Shown in pieces: positions 14,739-21,837 of a stretch of DNA of 23,960 nucleotides (the stretch's first letter is position 1; every line of letters starts with the position of its first letter). Source of the stretch: a virus. The position numbers were made by a program, and so were the translations under genes. The DNA lies in the IMG/VR virus record IMGVR_UViG_3300037502_001253, positions 1-23,960 of that record, one strand, 5' to 3'. The notes beneath the pieces were generated by a model. That model searched no databases and was not told the origin of the DNA. It was given only the letters and a program-made list of their open reading frames with translations.

Positions 14739-16397
14739 TTAATTGGTTACTGGTGGTTGCGGTGGTACTGGTGGCGCTGCTTTCATCTTTTCATCTACAA
14801 ACGCATCTAATTGCGACTGTAAAGTTACGTAATTACTTGATATGTACCAATTTTCAGGTAACGACTCTATCCATTGTCCAAAGTACAGCTTTTTGTAGTA
14901 CTCTTTCGGGTCGGTAAATGCTTTCTGCGCCTCTTGTATCGTCATGAACGGTGCGGGGTCTAACTTGAACTCCATAGTCAGTTTTAACCTCATCATTTCA
15001 TCCCCGCTGTACTCACTATCTACCCATTGAAAATACATGTTTTTCAGGTAGCTGTAAGACATCTTTTCTTTGATAGCCTTTTGCAGCTTATCGGCTAATG
15101 CGTCTGGTGTTTCTATCAGATACCTACGCCCTAAGTTAATCTCACTACCACCGTATTCCTCACCGAACATGAACTCACCTACCATGTCCGTTATCCATCG
15201 CTCTACGTATTCGGCTGCATCGGAGAACTTACCCAACCTGTCATTAACCGGCTGTACGTCTATAAATCGCCCTGTCGCTGTCTCGTGGCTGCTATCCTCA
15301 ATCTGATGTGTTCCCCACATGCAGTAGTGAGCCGACTTATACTGCTCATCTACTGTGGCTTTCATTTCACGCCATGAGTCAACCGCAACCTCTACCACGC
15401 CACCGGGCTTATCTACTATCGGGTCGTTCTTGTCTTTCGGGTACGGCATGAGTATCATTTTACTCACATCGCGCTTGCTCTCCTTTCCTGTGCCATTACA
15501 TGACGGGCACGGATCACCCATTAACTTACCTGCACCGTTACATGTAGGGCAATTACCTGCATACTGCCATGACATCGGGAATCCGTGGTGTAATTCGTAC
15601 ATAACCACCTGCGATCGGCTGCGTAGTTGCTGGTCTGCAAGTGATATTACGTCATTGTATGCCGATGTATAACGTTGATGTACGTTGTCCCATACGTAAC
15701 CTGTTGTTATCGCAGGTACTTCACCAAAGTAATTCGGATATTCCTCTAACACAGTCGCTACTCCGCCGTTCCACCGTATAGTTCTGTCGTATTCGTCATC
15801 TATCACACGGAATAACTGATTGCCTGCGCTCATGCCTTCAAGGTTAGTCCCCTGATACTGGTCTTTGTCCAACTTAAACACCAAGTACTCAAATTCCCTG
15901 CCTTTTGGTTTCGGCATGTCCCATACGTCCTGAACGCAATAGTATGCAGGGTACGCTTCATCTTCACCAACCTCAATTAGGATAATTCCCATCGGGTCAT
16001 AGTCGGAAGCAGGTAACCAGAATGTTTCAATCCATTGTCGTAGTGAATAGTCTGATTTAATGTCGCTTAGATACTCTATAAACTCCTTCTTCTTGTTGTC
16101 GGGTAGTATGTAGTTCACACTGCCACCTTTAGCGTTGAATATCTTATCCACAGGTCTGCGAAGCCGTGCAAAGAAATCAGTATTAGGCGGGCTGTAAAGC
16201 TGCCTTAATTTCAGCAAACGGGGGTTCTCGTAGTAGTCAATCAGCGAAAGGTACTTATCGAGCTTTAAACCCGTCATGTGCATGGTCATCTTCTCTGAAT
16301 AGTCCTGACACTCTTTCACATACTTCTTATTCGGACGGTCACGGAGTACCGATGTAATCGACATTTCGCCCTGTGGAGCAGTAACGGGTAGTATCAT
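14739..16397 (-). CDS. Portal protein with DnaJ-like zinc motif (552 aa)
   Basis: I place the start at the ATG at 16397 (MILPVTAPQG). The frame is open to 16445, but that extension lies within the terminase 3' end and a promoter-like site. Length and place after large terminase fit the dodecameric portal through which DNA is packaged. Patterns such as YSPPNTDFFARLRRPVDKIF, DPMGIILIEVGEDE and HYCMWGTHQIEDSSHETATG suit Bacteroidota phage portals. Residues 283-304 hold two CxxCxGxG units (CPTCNGAG and CPSCNGTG; cysteines 283, 286, 297, 300), the zinc-binding repeat of DnaJ. The C-terminus is Pro-rich (PPVPPQPPVTN). The portal call is by position and resemblance; the zinc site is direct from the sequence. 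Confidence 0.85.
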   Translation of the reverse strand: MILPVTAPQGEMSITSVLRDRPNKKYVKECQDYSEKMTMHMTGLKLDKYLSLIDYYENPRLLKLRQLYSPPNTDFFARLRRPVDKIFNAKGGSVNYILPDNKKKEFIEYLSDIKSDYSLRQWIETFWLPASDYDPMGIILIEVGEDEAYPAYYCVQDVWDMPKPKGREFEYLVFKLDKDQYQGTNLEGMSAGNQLFRVIDDEYDRTIRWNGGVATVLEEYPNYFGEVPAITTGYVWDNVHQRYTSAYNDVISLADQQLRSRSQVVMYELHHGFPMSWQYAGNCPTCNGAGKLMGDPCPSCNGTGKESKRDVSKMILMPYPKDKNDPIVDKPGGVVEVAVDSWREMKATVDEQYKSAHYCMWGTHQIEDSSHETATGRFIDVQPVNDRLGKFSDAAEYVERWITDMVGEFMFGEEYGGSEINLGRRYLIETPDALADKLQKAIKEKMSYSYLKNMYFQWVDSEYSGDEMMRLKLTMEFKLDPAPFMTIQEAQKAFTDPKEYYKKLYFGQWIESLPENWYISSNYVTLQSQLDAFVDEKMKAAPPVPPQPPVTN

Positions 16398-16402
16398 AGT
16401 TG

Positions 16403-16410
16403 CAAATATA
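16403..16410 (-). promoter_or_regulatory. TATATTTG -7-like element before portal gene
   Basis: The octamer matches TAnnTTTG on the minus strand and ends five bases before the preferred portal ATG (16397). The nearest upstream TTG is about 17 bp away, shorter than the usual 19-21. It would give a nearly leaderless transcript. Confidence 0.35.
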
Positions 16411-16419
16411 ACATAATTA

Positions 16420-17892
16420 TCAATAATCAACCGCAACGGGTACACGGTTTCTGCCTCTTACCTTGTAATTGTTAAACTCATGTGCCAAGTACGAAGTTAT
16501 GAAATATCGTTTAGCATCTGAAAAGTGACCAATCGGCTCATAAGTACGCCCTGTTTCTTTGTCCTTCACTTTAGTCTTCAACATTGTCCCATCCTTATCC
16601 TCCTGAACCGTGGCGTAATCACGCATAGACACTTTACAATCGTCTGATACCTCTATGCTATACCCCTCATGCTCAAATTCGTATATGTCGTTTATAAACG
16701 CAGCCGATAACGCTACTTCGGGGTGCGAACGTGCGACGCGGTTATTCACTACATATCCCATATCCTGCAATACTTCAATGAATTTATCAAAGAACGATGA
16801 ACTATTGTAGTCAACTGTACTACGGCTATTCCCTGCGGGGTCGCCATACACATAAACCACATCTTTGTACCCTATACTACGCAACCATGCTGCAAGCCTA
16901 CGGGCTGACTTTGGGGCGTTGTTGTCAGGCGCAACACATGGCAACTCATGCACTTGTCGTATGCGTTTACCCATCGGCTGCCAAATAGACAAAGTAACGT
17001 AAGGGCTGGCATTCTGGTCACATGATACATGCAGCGTGTATTTATCCTCAATGAACATCGGACGCACATGCTTAGTTTCGTCAAATGCTTTCCAAAACTC
17101 ACCACCTGTACGCATTACTCCACGCTCACCATTTGCATATACCCTGTACATGTTCGGCTTATGTAATCGGCTGTGTTCAAATTCAGCAAGTGTATGCGTG
17201 TCGATAAATCCTGCCTTACCATCTGGTCTGCCTACAACCCAAAAGTTATCTCTGTATGTGGTCTTTATCCATACTGTATTGCCTGCTTTGTTTTTTCGAA
17301 TAAATGAATGTTCTGCATCAAGTGAGCTGTATGGTACACCTTCAACACTCAACGGCATATCCTGCCATTCGTCTATGTCTATGACGTTTTTATACTGCCA
17401 TAACTGGTCGCTTATCGGATTCCAGTCGTTTATAAACTTCTGATTCGGTCTGCCACGCAAACGTTTCTTCTGCTGATCCCATTGCTTTTCCGTAAACTGA
17501 TTCCACTCGTTGTTGTAGATAATACCGATGTCCTCAACGCCCTTAATATCCTCTTCATCTTCTAACCCTCTAAACCGAACAAATGACGTTGCGCCGTCGT
17601 TCTTAATCAGGTCTTGTTGGAATAGGTACTGTTCATCCAATGTTAACCCTTTTGCGGCTGCTTTAAAGGACTTGTAAACCGAATCAGGTATATCTACGTG
17701 GTAACGCCTGAATACCATAATTCCGTAGTCGTGTTCGTATGTGTCAGTAAGTAATGCCTGCGCAATCGTGTATGTCTTACCTGCTGATGAGCCACCCTCG
17801 ATGTAGATGTATCGGATAGTCGGGTCACGTAATGCGGCACGTAGATGCCAGAACAAAGGATTAAACAGTTTTCTACTGAATACGTATTGCAT
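16420..17892 (-). CDS. terL: Terminase large subunit (490 aa)
   Basis: This is the DNA-packaging motor, an N-terminal ATPase and C-terminal RNase H-like nuclease. Walker A is GGSSAGKT at residues 33-40. The Walker B region is IGIIYNNEW (122-130): the catalytic-type Glu129 is present, but the usual preceding acidic residue is Asn128. Nuclease-domain candidate aspartates occur in LHVSCDQNASPYVTL, VVYVYGDPAGNS and IGHFSDAKRYF. The repeat of aromatic and basic residues, as in KRLRGRPNQKFINDWNP, fits the Terminase_3/PBSX-type family. It starts two bases after the small-subunit stop and is followed by portal. The start at 17892 gives a normal family length. Confidence 0.95.
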   Translation of the reverse strand: MQYVFSRKLFNPLFWHLRAALRDPTIRYIYIEGGSSAGKTYTIAQALLTDTYEHDYGIMVFRRYHVDIPDSVYKSFKAAAKGLTLDEQYLFQQDLIKNDGATSFVRFRGLEDEEDIKGVEDIGIIYNNEWNQFTEKQWDQQKKRLRGRPNQKFINDWNPISDQLWQYKNVIDIDEWQDMPLSVEGVPYSSLDAEHSFIRKNKAGNTVWIKTTYRDNFWVVGRPDGKAGFIDTHTLAEFEHSRLHKPNMYRVYANGERGVMRTGGEFWKAFDETKHVRPMFIEDKYTLHVSCDQNASPYVTLSIWQPMGKRIRQVHELPCVAPDNNAPKSARRLAAWLRSIGYKDVVYVYGDPAGNSRSTVDYNSSSFFDKFIEVLQDMGYVVNNRVARSHPEVALSAAFINDIYEFEHEGYSIEVSDDCKVSMRDYATVQEDKDGTMLKTKVKDKETGRTYEPIGHFSDAKRYFITSYLAHEFNNYKVRGRNRVPVAVDY

Positions 17893-17894
17893 AG

Positions 17895-18383
17895 TTAGTC
17901 ATCAAACCCTACACGCTTAATGGTTATTTCGGTTTTCTGCTTGTTGTCCCGCTCAAAAATTCCTAGGTGCTTACCTAACTTTTCGAGTGCTGCAACCTTG
18001 TCATGAAACTTCACCTCACTCACTAAGTCGCCATCCGCTTTTAACGTGGTTTTTACGGCGCTTACAGCCGCTGTTTTGTTTGCGTCAAGGTGTTTTAACT
18101 CAAGTATGCTATTACCTCCATTAACGAAGTCCTGCACGTTATGGAATCCGATTTTAGCCAATTCAGCTATGACCATATCGGCTGTGACTTGGGTGCGCTG
18201 TTGCCTCTCTTGCATTAATTCTGCAATACGTTCTGATATGCTAACAATCGCTAATAACTGCGCACCCTTTACATTTGCTCCTTTTTCGCTGTAACCTGCC
18301 CTTATAGCCGCTTGCGCTCCGTTCAGGTCTTTCATGTATTCCTGACAGAACGCCTCATATTTCGGATTAGATAGTGCTGGCAT
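17895..18383 (-). CDS. terS: Terminase small subunit (162 aa)
   Basis: The small subunit recognises phage DNA for packaging. The N-terminus, MPALSNPKYEAFCQEYMKDL then NGAQAAIRAGYSEKGANVKG, is the classic helix-turn-helix segment of the Terminase_2 family. A central coiled region (SISERIAELMQERQQRTQV) serves oligomerisation. The C-terminus (about 120-162) is charged and likely contacts the large subunit, which starts two bases later. A TAACTTTG element lies seven bases before the ATG, and the plus-strand promoter region of the small-gene island lies divergently upstream. Confidence 0.9.
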   Translation of the reverse strand: MPALSNPKYEAFCQEYMKDLNGAQAAIRAGYSEKGANVKGAQLLAIVSISERIAELMQERQQRTQVTADMVIAELAKIGFHNVQDFVNGGNSILELKHLDANKTAAVSAVKTTLKADGDLVSEVKFHDKVAALEKLGKHLGIFERDNKQKTEITIKRVGFDD

Positions 18384-18390
18384 CTTACCC

Positions 18391-18398
18391 CAAAGTTA
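18391..18398 (-). promoter_or_regulatory. TAACTTTG -7-like element before small terminase
   Basis: This matches TAnnTTTG on the minus strand, seven bases before the ATG at 18383. No TTTG lies at 19-21 bp upstream. As a divergent partner to the plus-strand promoter at 18451 it is a reasonable late promoter candidate. Confidence 0.45.
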
Positions 18399-18450
18399 CA
18401 ACCAAATCCGATACGGCGATACGTTATGAAAAGAAATATCTGAGAATTAT

Positions 18451-18481
18451 TTTGTTAGTAATTAATTAGTGTGTAGCTTTG
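18451..18481 (+). promoter_or_regulatory. Near-perfect Bacteroidota promoter for small-gene island
   Basis: TTTG at 18451-18454, a 19-base AT-rich spacer, and TAGCTTTG at 18474-18481 fit the consensus exactly. It lies 20 bases before the ATG at 18502. It is one of the best promoter matches in the window, which suggests strong, host-polymerase-driven, probably early expression. Confidence 0.85.
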
Positions 18482-18501
18482 TGGAACAAAAACGGAAAGA
18501 T

Positions 18502-18744
18502 ATGAACACGAACAACGTACACCCAACAGTAGCAATCGAAACAGAGAAAAGGATTGCATTGGCTCAGAACCCTGAATTTATCGCTAAGTGCGTAGAAATC
18601 GCAAAACAGGCTGGCGTAACTGCAAAAGAATGGAACGCAAATAAAGTTTTAATACTTATGCTGTTTGCAAATAGGGCGGTACAGGCTGCTCAGGAAATGG
18701 GTCTTGATACATTCGGACAACCAAATACATCACTAAGTTTTTAA
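18502..18744 (+). CDS. Small helical protein, first gene of plus-strand island (80 aa)
   Basis: I take the ATG at 18502 (MNTNNVHPTVAIETEKRIAL). The upstream in-frame ATG at 18469 lies within the promoter and would not be transcribed. The protein is mostly helical: FIAKCVEIAKQAGVTAKEWN and then KVLILMLFANRAVQAAQEM, ending FGQPNTSLSF. No cysteine motif, signal or clear DNA-binding element is seen. It is the promoter-proximal gene of a four-gene plus-strand unit and so probably strongly and early expressed. Function unknown; small early phage proteins of this type often target host processes, but that is speculation. Confidence 0.75.
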   Translation: MNTNNVHPTVAIETEKRIALAQNPEFIAKCVEIAKQAGVTAKEWNANKVLILMLFANRAVQAAQEMGLDTFGQPNTSLSF

Positions 18745-18788
18745 CCACACGGGGCGCAGCATCCTACACTGCATAAAAACTAAACGAT

Positions 18789-18986
18789 ATGAAATCACTA
18801 CCAATTTTCGGAATTACATTCATCAGCAAAGATGGCACATTCAGTATGCAGCCGATTAAAGCTGCTACACCAGAAAAAGCAATTGAAAAGTTTATGCGCA
18901 AATTCCCTACGGCTACCGATACGGATTGCATCGAACTTGACTCACAATCAAAACTATTCAGGCTATGGAAGTCACAAGCAATCTAA
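18789..18986 (+). CDS. Small protein, second gene of plus-strand island (65 aa)
   Basis: The 65-residue protein starts MKSLPIFGITFISKDGTFSM, continues with a helix PEKAIEKFMRKFP and ends LFRLWKSQAI. A beta-hairpin, helix, strand layout is likely, and it is basic overall. It follows the 80-aa gene by 44 bases without a terminator. Its last 22 bases overlap the start of the 26-aa hydrophobic ORF. I do not recognise a family. The pattern F.ISKDG.....I.A.TPEKAIEKF resembles small proteins that handle stress or phage-host modulation only in a general way. Confidence 0.7.
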   Translation: MKSLPIFGITFISKDGTFSMQPIKAATPEKAIEKFMRKFPTATDTDCIELDSQSKLFRLWKSQAI

Positions 18987-19045
18987 AATCCATCCTCATC
19001 TTCCTCACGCTGCTGATTTTAGCGGCATTAATTCAGAACTACTAA
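18965..19045 (+). CDS. Single-pass membrane peptide (26 aa)
   Basis: An ATG at 18965 opens a 26-residue frame: MEVTSNLKS, then the hydrophobic segment ILIFLTLLILAALI, then QNY and TAA. It overlaps the upstream gene by 22 bases, and its stop shares a base with the next ATG (TAATG), the usual sign of coupled genes. A tiny one-helix membrane protein is the natural reading, comparable in size to holin-like or regulatory membrane peptides. The function is unknown, and the possibility of chance remains. Confidence 0.5.
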   Translation: MEVTSNLKSILIFLTLLILAALIQNY

Positions 19046-19242
19046 TGAAACAGAACAACCCCGTAGGTCGTCCGAAGAAAGGCAACGAAAAACGCTCCTG
19101 TTACGGTGCGTCCCTTGAACCCGCCACCGCTGAACAGGCACGGCTCATATTCGGCTCAGTCGGTAAGGCTGTGGAGTGGGCGGTTAAAATGGCGTATCGT
19201 CAAAATCCGTCCGTCTGTTCTGCATCCCCGCATGTGGATTAG
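19045..19242 (+). CDS. Putative small DNA-binding protein (AT-hook / RHH-like, 65 aa)
   Basis: The frame is taken from the ATG at 19045, MKQNNPVGRPKKGNEKRS. The GRPK tetrapeptide is an AT-hook-like minor-groove element. It is followed by YGASLEPATAEQARLIFGS and VGKAVEWAVKMAYRQ, which has the strand then two-helix layout of ribbon-helix-helix proteins. A repressor-like role for neighbouring promoters, for example the divergent terminase promoter or its own, is plausible. It is the last gene of the plus-strand unit. Its final 59 bases run antisense to the 3' end of the primase-helicase gene, whose acidic tail is encoded there. No terminator is visible between the two. Confidence 0.65.
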   Translation: MKQNNPVGRPKKGNEKRSCYGASLEPATAEQARLIFGSVGKAVEWAVKMAYRQNPSVCSASPHVD

Positions 19243-20938
19243 GCCATCCGTTACTTTGCTGTAGTGGCTCAGGTGGTGCGCTGCTTATTTCGGTGTACCT
19301 GCCTGAATAAACATCGTATGTAAACTCCGACATGCCTATTTTGCCATTAAAAAAGAAACGAACCTTTTGCACATACACGCTCACTTTGTTTGTAACCCTA
19401 TCACGGTACACGGTGAAACCATTATCCGTTTTGTTAAAGAAGTTAGCCGAACCGCTTATGTCGTACAGCGTAGGTATTTCAAAGTCCTTTGTCGCTGGGT
19501 TCTTCTTAATTTTGGTTGGGTGCACAACCATGAAAATGTGAATATCGTAATCCTTTGCAAAGTTGCATATCTCGGTCAGGCACAACGATATGTATTCTGT
19601 TTCCGTCATGTGTGCAGGTCTTTTGTGCTCGATGTAGTTGTACGGGTCAATGACAAGTGCCTTGATTCCGTAAGCCTTAACCAACTGCCTTGCCCGATTC
19701 AGTATGCCATCAAGCGACACATCCTCATTGCGTATCTTGAACCAAAAGAAATGGTCATGCAGAAAGTTCTTTGCGTAGTTAAACTCATCTACGCTCATTC
19801 TGCCCGCCTGCTTAAAGAACGGTTTGCCACTATACACCGATGAAAGATTAGCAGCATGGCGGGTCATTGGCTGATTCTCAAACGAACACACCCCGATTGA
19901 CCACCCATGACGTTCTGCTAATCGTATCAGCACTTGGTCAAGGAAAGCAGACTTACCGCTATTCGGCACACCCGTTATCATCGTAAGTTGCCCACCTGAA
20001 AAGTTAAGCAGGTTATCAAAGTCAGGATAGCCCGTAGTTACTCCACGTTCAAACCCGTTCTCATATACGTTATCCAACTCATACATAAAGTCCGATAACC
20101 TGTAAACCCCCTCAACTGGGAGTGCCTTTGCCCCCGATAAAACCTCACCTACTTTCTCCGTTCCGTACTTCACTAACACCTCATTCAGGTCTTTGCAGTC
20201 GTCAGGGTATCGCACCTCTCTGCAACGGGAACGGTCAAGCCTTCTTGATAATTCGTTTTTAAGGGCTATTCCTGCCTCGTCATTGTCAGTTGCTATGATT
20301 ACCTCATCCGCTTCGTTAAATGCCCACCATGAGGCGTTTAAGTAGTCTAAACGCTGATTTCCTTTCGTTGCACCATTAGGAACTGAACAAACTGCGCTAA
20401 ATCCTGCCTCATATGCGCTCATTGCGTCTATTTCTCCCTCTGTTATGATAACCCGTTTCTGCCCCGCAACAGCATCTATGTTAAAAAGTATTAATTCGGC
20501 ATCTTTGGTCAGCTTGAAGTTCTTCCGTGCGTCCCTGTATTTCACGTTGACCCATGCACCGTTACGGATATACGGGAACAGTATGCAGTTCGATTCGGCA
20601 TTGAGCTGCGGCATCCACTCTTTCTTTTCTGTTATGTGGAAATGCTTTAATGTAACCTCGTTTATGCCTCTTGACTTGAAGTAGCTGATAGTCTTAGCTG
20701 ATAGTGGCAGGCTGACAGTAGGCGGCACAACGTACACTTTCTCCTGCTTTTCGTACAGCCCACCTGTGAACCCGCAATTGTGGCAATTCCAGATACCCTT
20801 GTCGATGTTAACCGATAAGTCCTTACTGTTTCGGTTTTCGGGTTTCCGATTGTGCGGGGTACATGACGGGCAGATCGTTTTGATGTTGCCCGTAGCCCCT
20901 GAGGGTATTTTTATGCCGATTTGTTCAAATGTGCGCAT
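19184..20938 (-). CDS. Primase-helicase (584 aa)
   Basis: This is a two-domain replication protein that makes RNA primers and unwinds DNA at the fork. The N-terminus has a zinc site CPSC...CHNC (cysteines 23, 26, 52, 55). A Toprim core has ITEGEIDAM (Glu168) and ATDNDEAG (Asp218, Asp220). The RecA-like helicase has Walker A GVPNSGKS (323-330) and Walker B ALVIDPYN (Asp431), followed by HPTKIKKN. The architecture is like T7 gp4. The final residues DFDDTPF resemble the acidic tip of SSB proteins. Its ATG overlaps the stop of the initiator gene by one base, and its 3' end overlaps the opposing 65-aa gene by 59 bases. Confidence 0.93.
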   Translation of the reverse strand: MRTFEQIGIKIPSGATGNIKTICPSCTPHNRKPENRNSKDLSVNIDKGIWNCHNCGFTGGLYEKQEKVYVVPPTVSLPLSAKTISYFKSRGINEVTLKHFHITEKKEWMPQLNAESNCILFPYIRNGAWVNVKYRDARKNFKLTKDAELILFNIDAVAGQKRVIITEGEIDAMSAYEAGFSAVCSVPNGATKGNQRLDYLNASWWAFNEADEVIIATDNDEAGIALKNELSRRLDRSRCREVRYPDDCKDLNEVLVKYGTEKVGEVLSGAKALPVEGVYRLSDFMYELDNVYENGFERGVTTGYPDFDNLLNFSGGQLTMITGVPNSGKSAFLDQVLIRLAERHGWSIGVCSFENQPMTRHAANLSSVYSGKPFFKQAGRMSVDEFNYAKNFLHDHFFWFKIRNEDVSLDGILNRARQLVKAYGIKALVIDPYNYIEHKRPAHMTETEYISLCLTEICNFAKDYDIHIFMVVHPTKIKKNPATKDFEIPTLYDISGSANFFNKTDNGFTVYRDRVTNKVSVYVQKVRFFFNGKIGMSEFTYDVYSGRYTEISSAPPEPLQQSNGWPNPHAGMQNRRTDFDDTPF

Positions 20939-21630
20939 CAGAAAACCATTTTAGTTGTGGGTGGTGTAAGTGTAGCGGGTTGGTCGTTCCAACATTTGCC
21001 GTTCAGGTATGTAAGTGGGTTCTTTCGGAACTTTATCTCTGGGGTCGATTCAAGGTAAGCGGGTAGGGTTCGTTTGATTGCTTCGATTTCATCCCGCTTT
21101 AGGGTCTTGAACTTCTTAAAGCATTTTTCACGGTCAACCTTCTTGCCGTATGCGTCCCAAAAAAACGGAAATTGCGCAATAGAGTATTCTTTATCTTCTT
21201 TATCTTCTTTATCATTATTGTTTGGGGGTAGTGTGCGTTTACTGTGCGTAGTAGTGTGCGTTTCCTGTGCGGTGTCGTCTGCGGGGTAGTGTGCGGTGTC
21301 GTCTGCGTTTACCATTCCGTTATAACTATCATATTTACAGACAGTTATCCGTGTACTAACCGTGACGTTTTCGATGGTAATCATACGGTCTTTTTCGAGC
21401 ATACGGAAGAACGAAGCGACTGTCTTTTTTGTCGTTTTCCACTCCGATGCCCATGTATCAAGGCTTTTGACGGACTGCCCTCTTGCGCAATCTATCAGCT
21501 TTCCCTTGATAAATACGCGATTTTTTGCGTGATTTACGCAAAGTAAGATGTCAATCCACCATTGAAGCCGCTTAGGGTCTGACCATATCCAATGAGATTT
21601 TATTTGCCTGTGTAGTCGAATCCAAGACAT
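20938..21630 (-). CDS. Replication initiator / helicase loader (230 aa)
   Basis: The N-terminus MSWIRLHRQIKSHWIWSDPK, then ARGQSVKSLDTWASEWKTTK and KTVASFFRMLEKDRMITIE, is the winged-helix layout common to phage initiators of the DnaD/lambda-O-like group. A low-complexity linker follows (residues about 105-147, with ADDTAHYP/ADDTAQET and DKEDKEDKE). The C-terminal domain has the pattern FWDAYGKKVDREKCFKKFKT, LKRDEIEAIKRTLPAYLES and NPLTYLNGKCW, known from phage replication proteins that load helicase. The primase-helicase gene overlaps its stop, in keeping with partnership. The DNA coding the linker carries regularly spaced short repeats that may be the origin. Confidence 0.85.
   Translation of the reverse strand: MSWIRLHRQIKSHWIWSDPKRLQWWIDILLCVNHAKNRVFIKGKLIDCARGQSVKSLDTWASEWKTTKKTVASFFRMLEKDRMITIENVTVSTRITVCKYDSYNGMVNADDTAHYPADDTAQETHTTTHSKRTLPPNNNDKEDKEDKEYSIAQFPFFWDAYGKKVDREKCFKKFKTLKRDEIEAIKRTLPAYLESTPEIKFRKNPLTYLNGKCWNDQPATLTPPTTKMVF
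21186..21307. other. Candidate replication origin: phased iterons plus AT-rich tract inside initiator gene
   Basis: TGTGCG (or TCTGCG) occurs at 21232, 21243, 21255, 21266, 21278, 21290 and 21302, spaced 11, 12, 11, 12, 12 and 12 bases, about one helical turn. Within this is an 18-bp perfect direct repeat (21266-21283 and 21290-21307) and a 13-bp repeat (21228-21240 and 21251-21263). Next to it is an AT-rich tract with three 9-bp TTTATCTTC-type repeats (21190-21216). The layout, iterons then an AT-rich segment inside the initiator's own linker, matches the lambda O/ori design. That it acts as an origin is inferred. Confidence 0.65.
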
Positions 21631-21634
21631 AAAT

Positions 21635-21826
21635 TTATATTTGATTAGGAGATAAACGATAAAATACCAGTTCGTAATCGGATGTGTAATGAAGGTCGTA
21701 ATCGAACCCGACTATCAGATTTTCAGGTATGGGGTCGATATGCAGCGTTAATACCATTTCAGGCGACAACCTGAATATGAGGCAGTCAATAACGAATAAT
21801 AGTTCTGCATTGTAAACTGTGTGCAT
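21635..21826 (-). CDS. Small hypothetical protein before initiator (63 aa)
   Basis: The 63-residue protein starts MHTVYNAELLFVIDCL and continues with PEMVLTLHIDPIPENLIVGFDYDLHYTSDY. It is acidic, with alternating hydrophobic residues that suggest a beta-type fold. It begins at the end of a U-tract that closes the structured leader RNA, and it ends four bases before the ATG of the initiator gene. That makes it the first gene of the replication transcript and places its start codon under the control of the leader. I do not recognise the family. Confidence 0.55.
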   Translation of the reverse strand: MHTVYNAELLFVIDCLIFRLSPEMVLTLHIDPIPENLIVGFDYDLHYTSDYELVFYRLSPNQI

Positions 21827-21837
21827 AAAATTAAAAA

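Noticed and set aside
18832-19044. N-terminal extension of the plus-strand DNA-binding protein back to 18832
   Set aside because: It overlaps the 65-aa and 26-aa genes in another frame; the ATG at 19045, coupled by TAATG, gives a sensible N-terminus.
21190-21216. CRISPR or simple satellite from the TTTATCTTC repeats
   Set aside because: Only three 9-bp units without spacers, in frame within the initiator linker (Asp-Lys-Glu repeats); more likely part of the AT-rich origin side or a linker expansion.
21244-21546. 100-aa plus-strand frame opposite the initiator gene
   Set aside because: Its repeated Val/Cys/Gly start is the complement of the phased repeats; no promoter or coupled neighbour.
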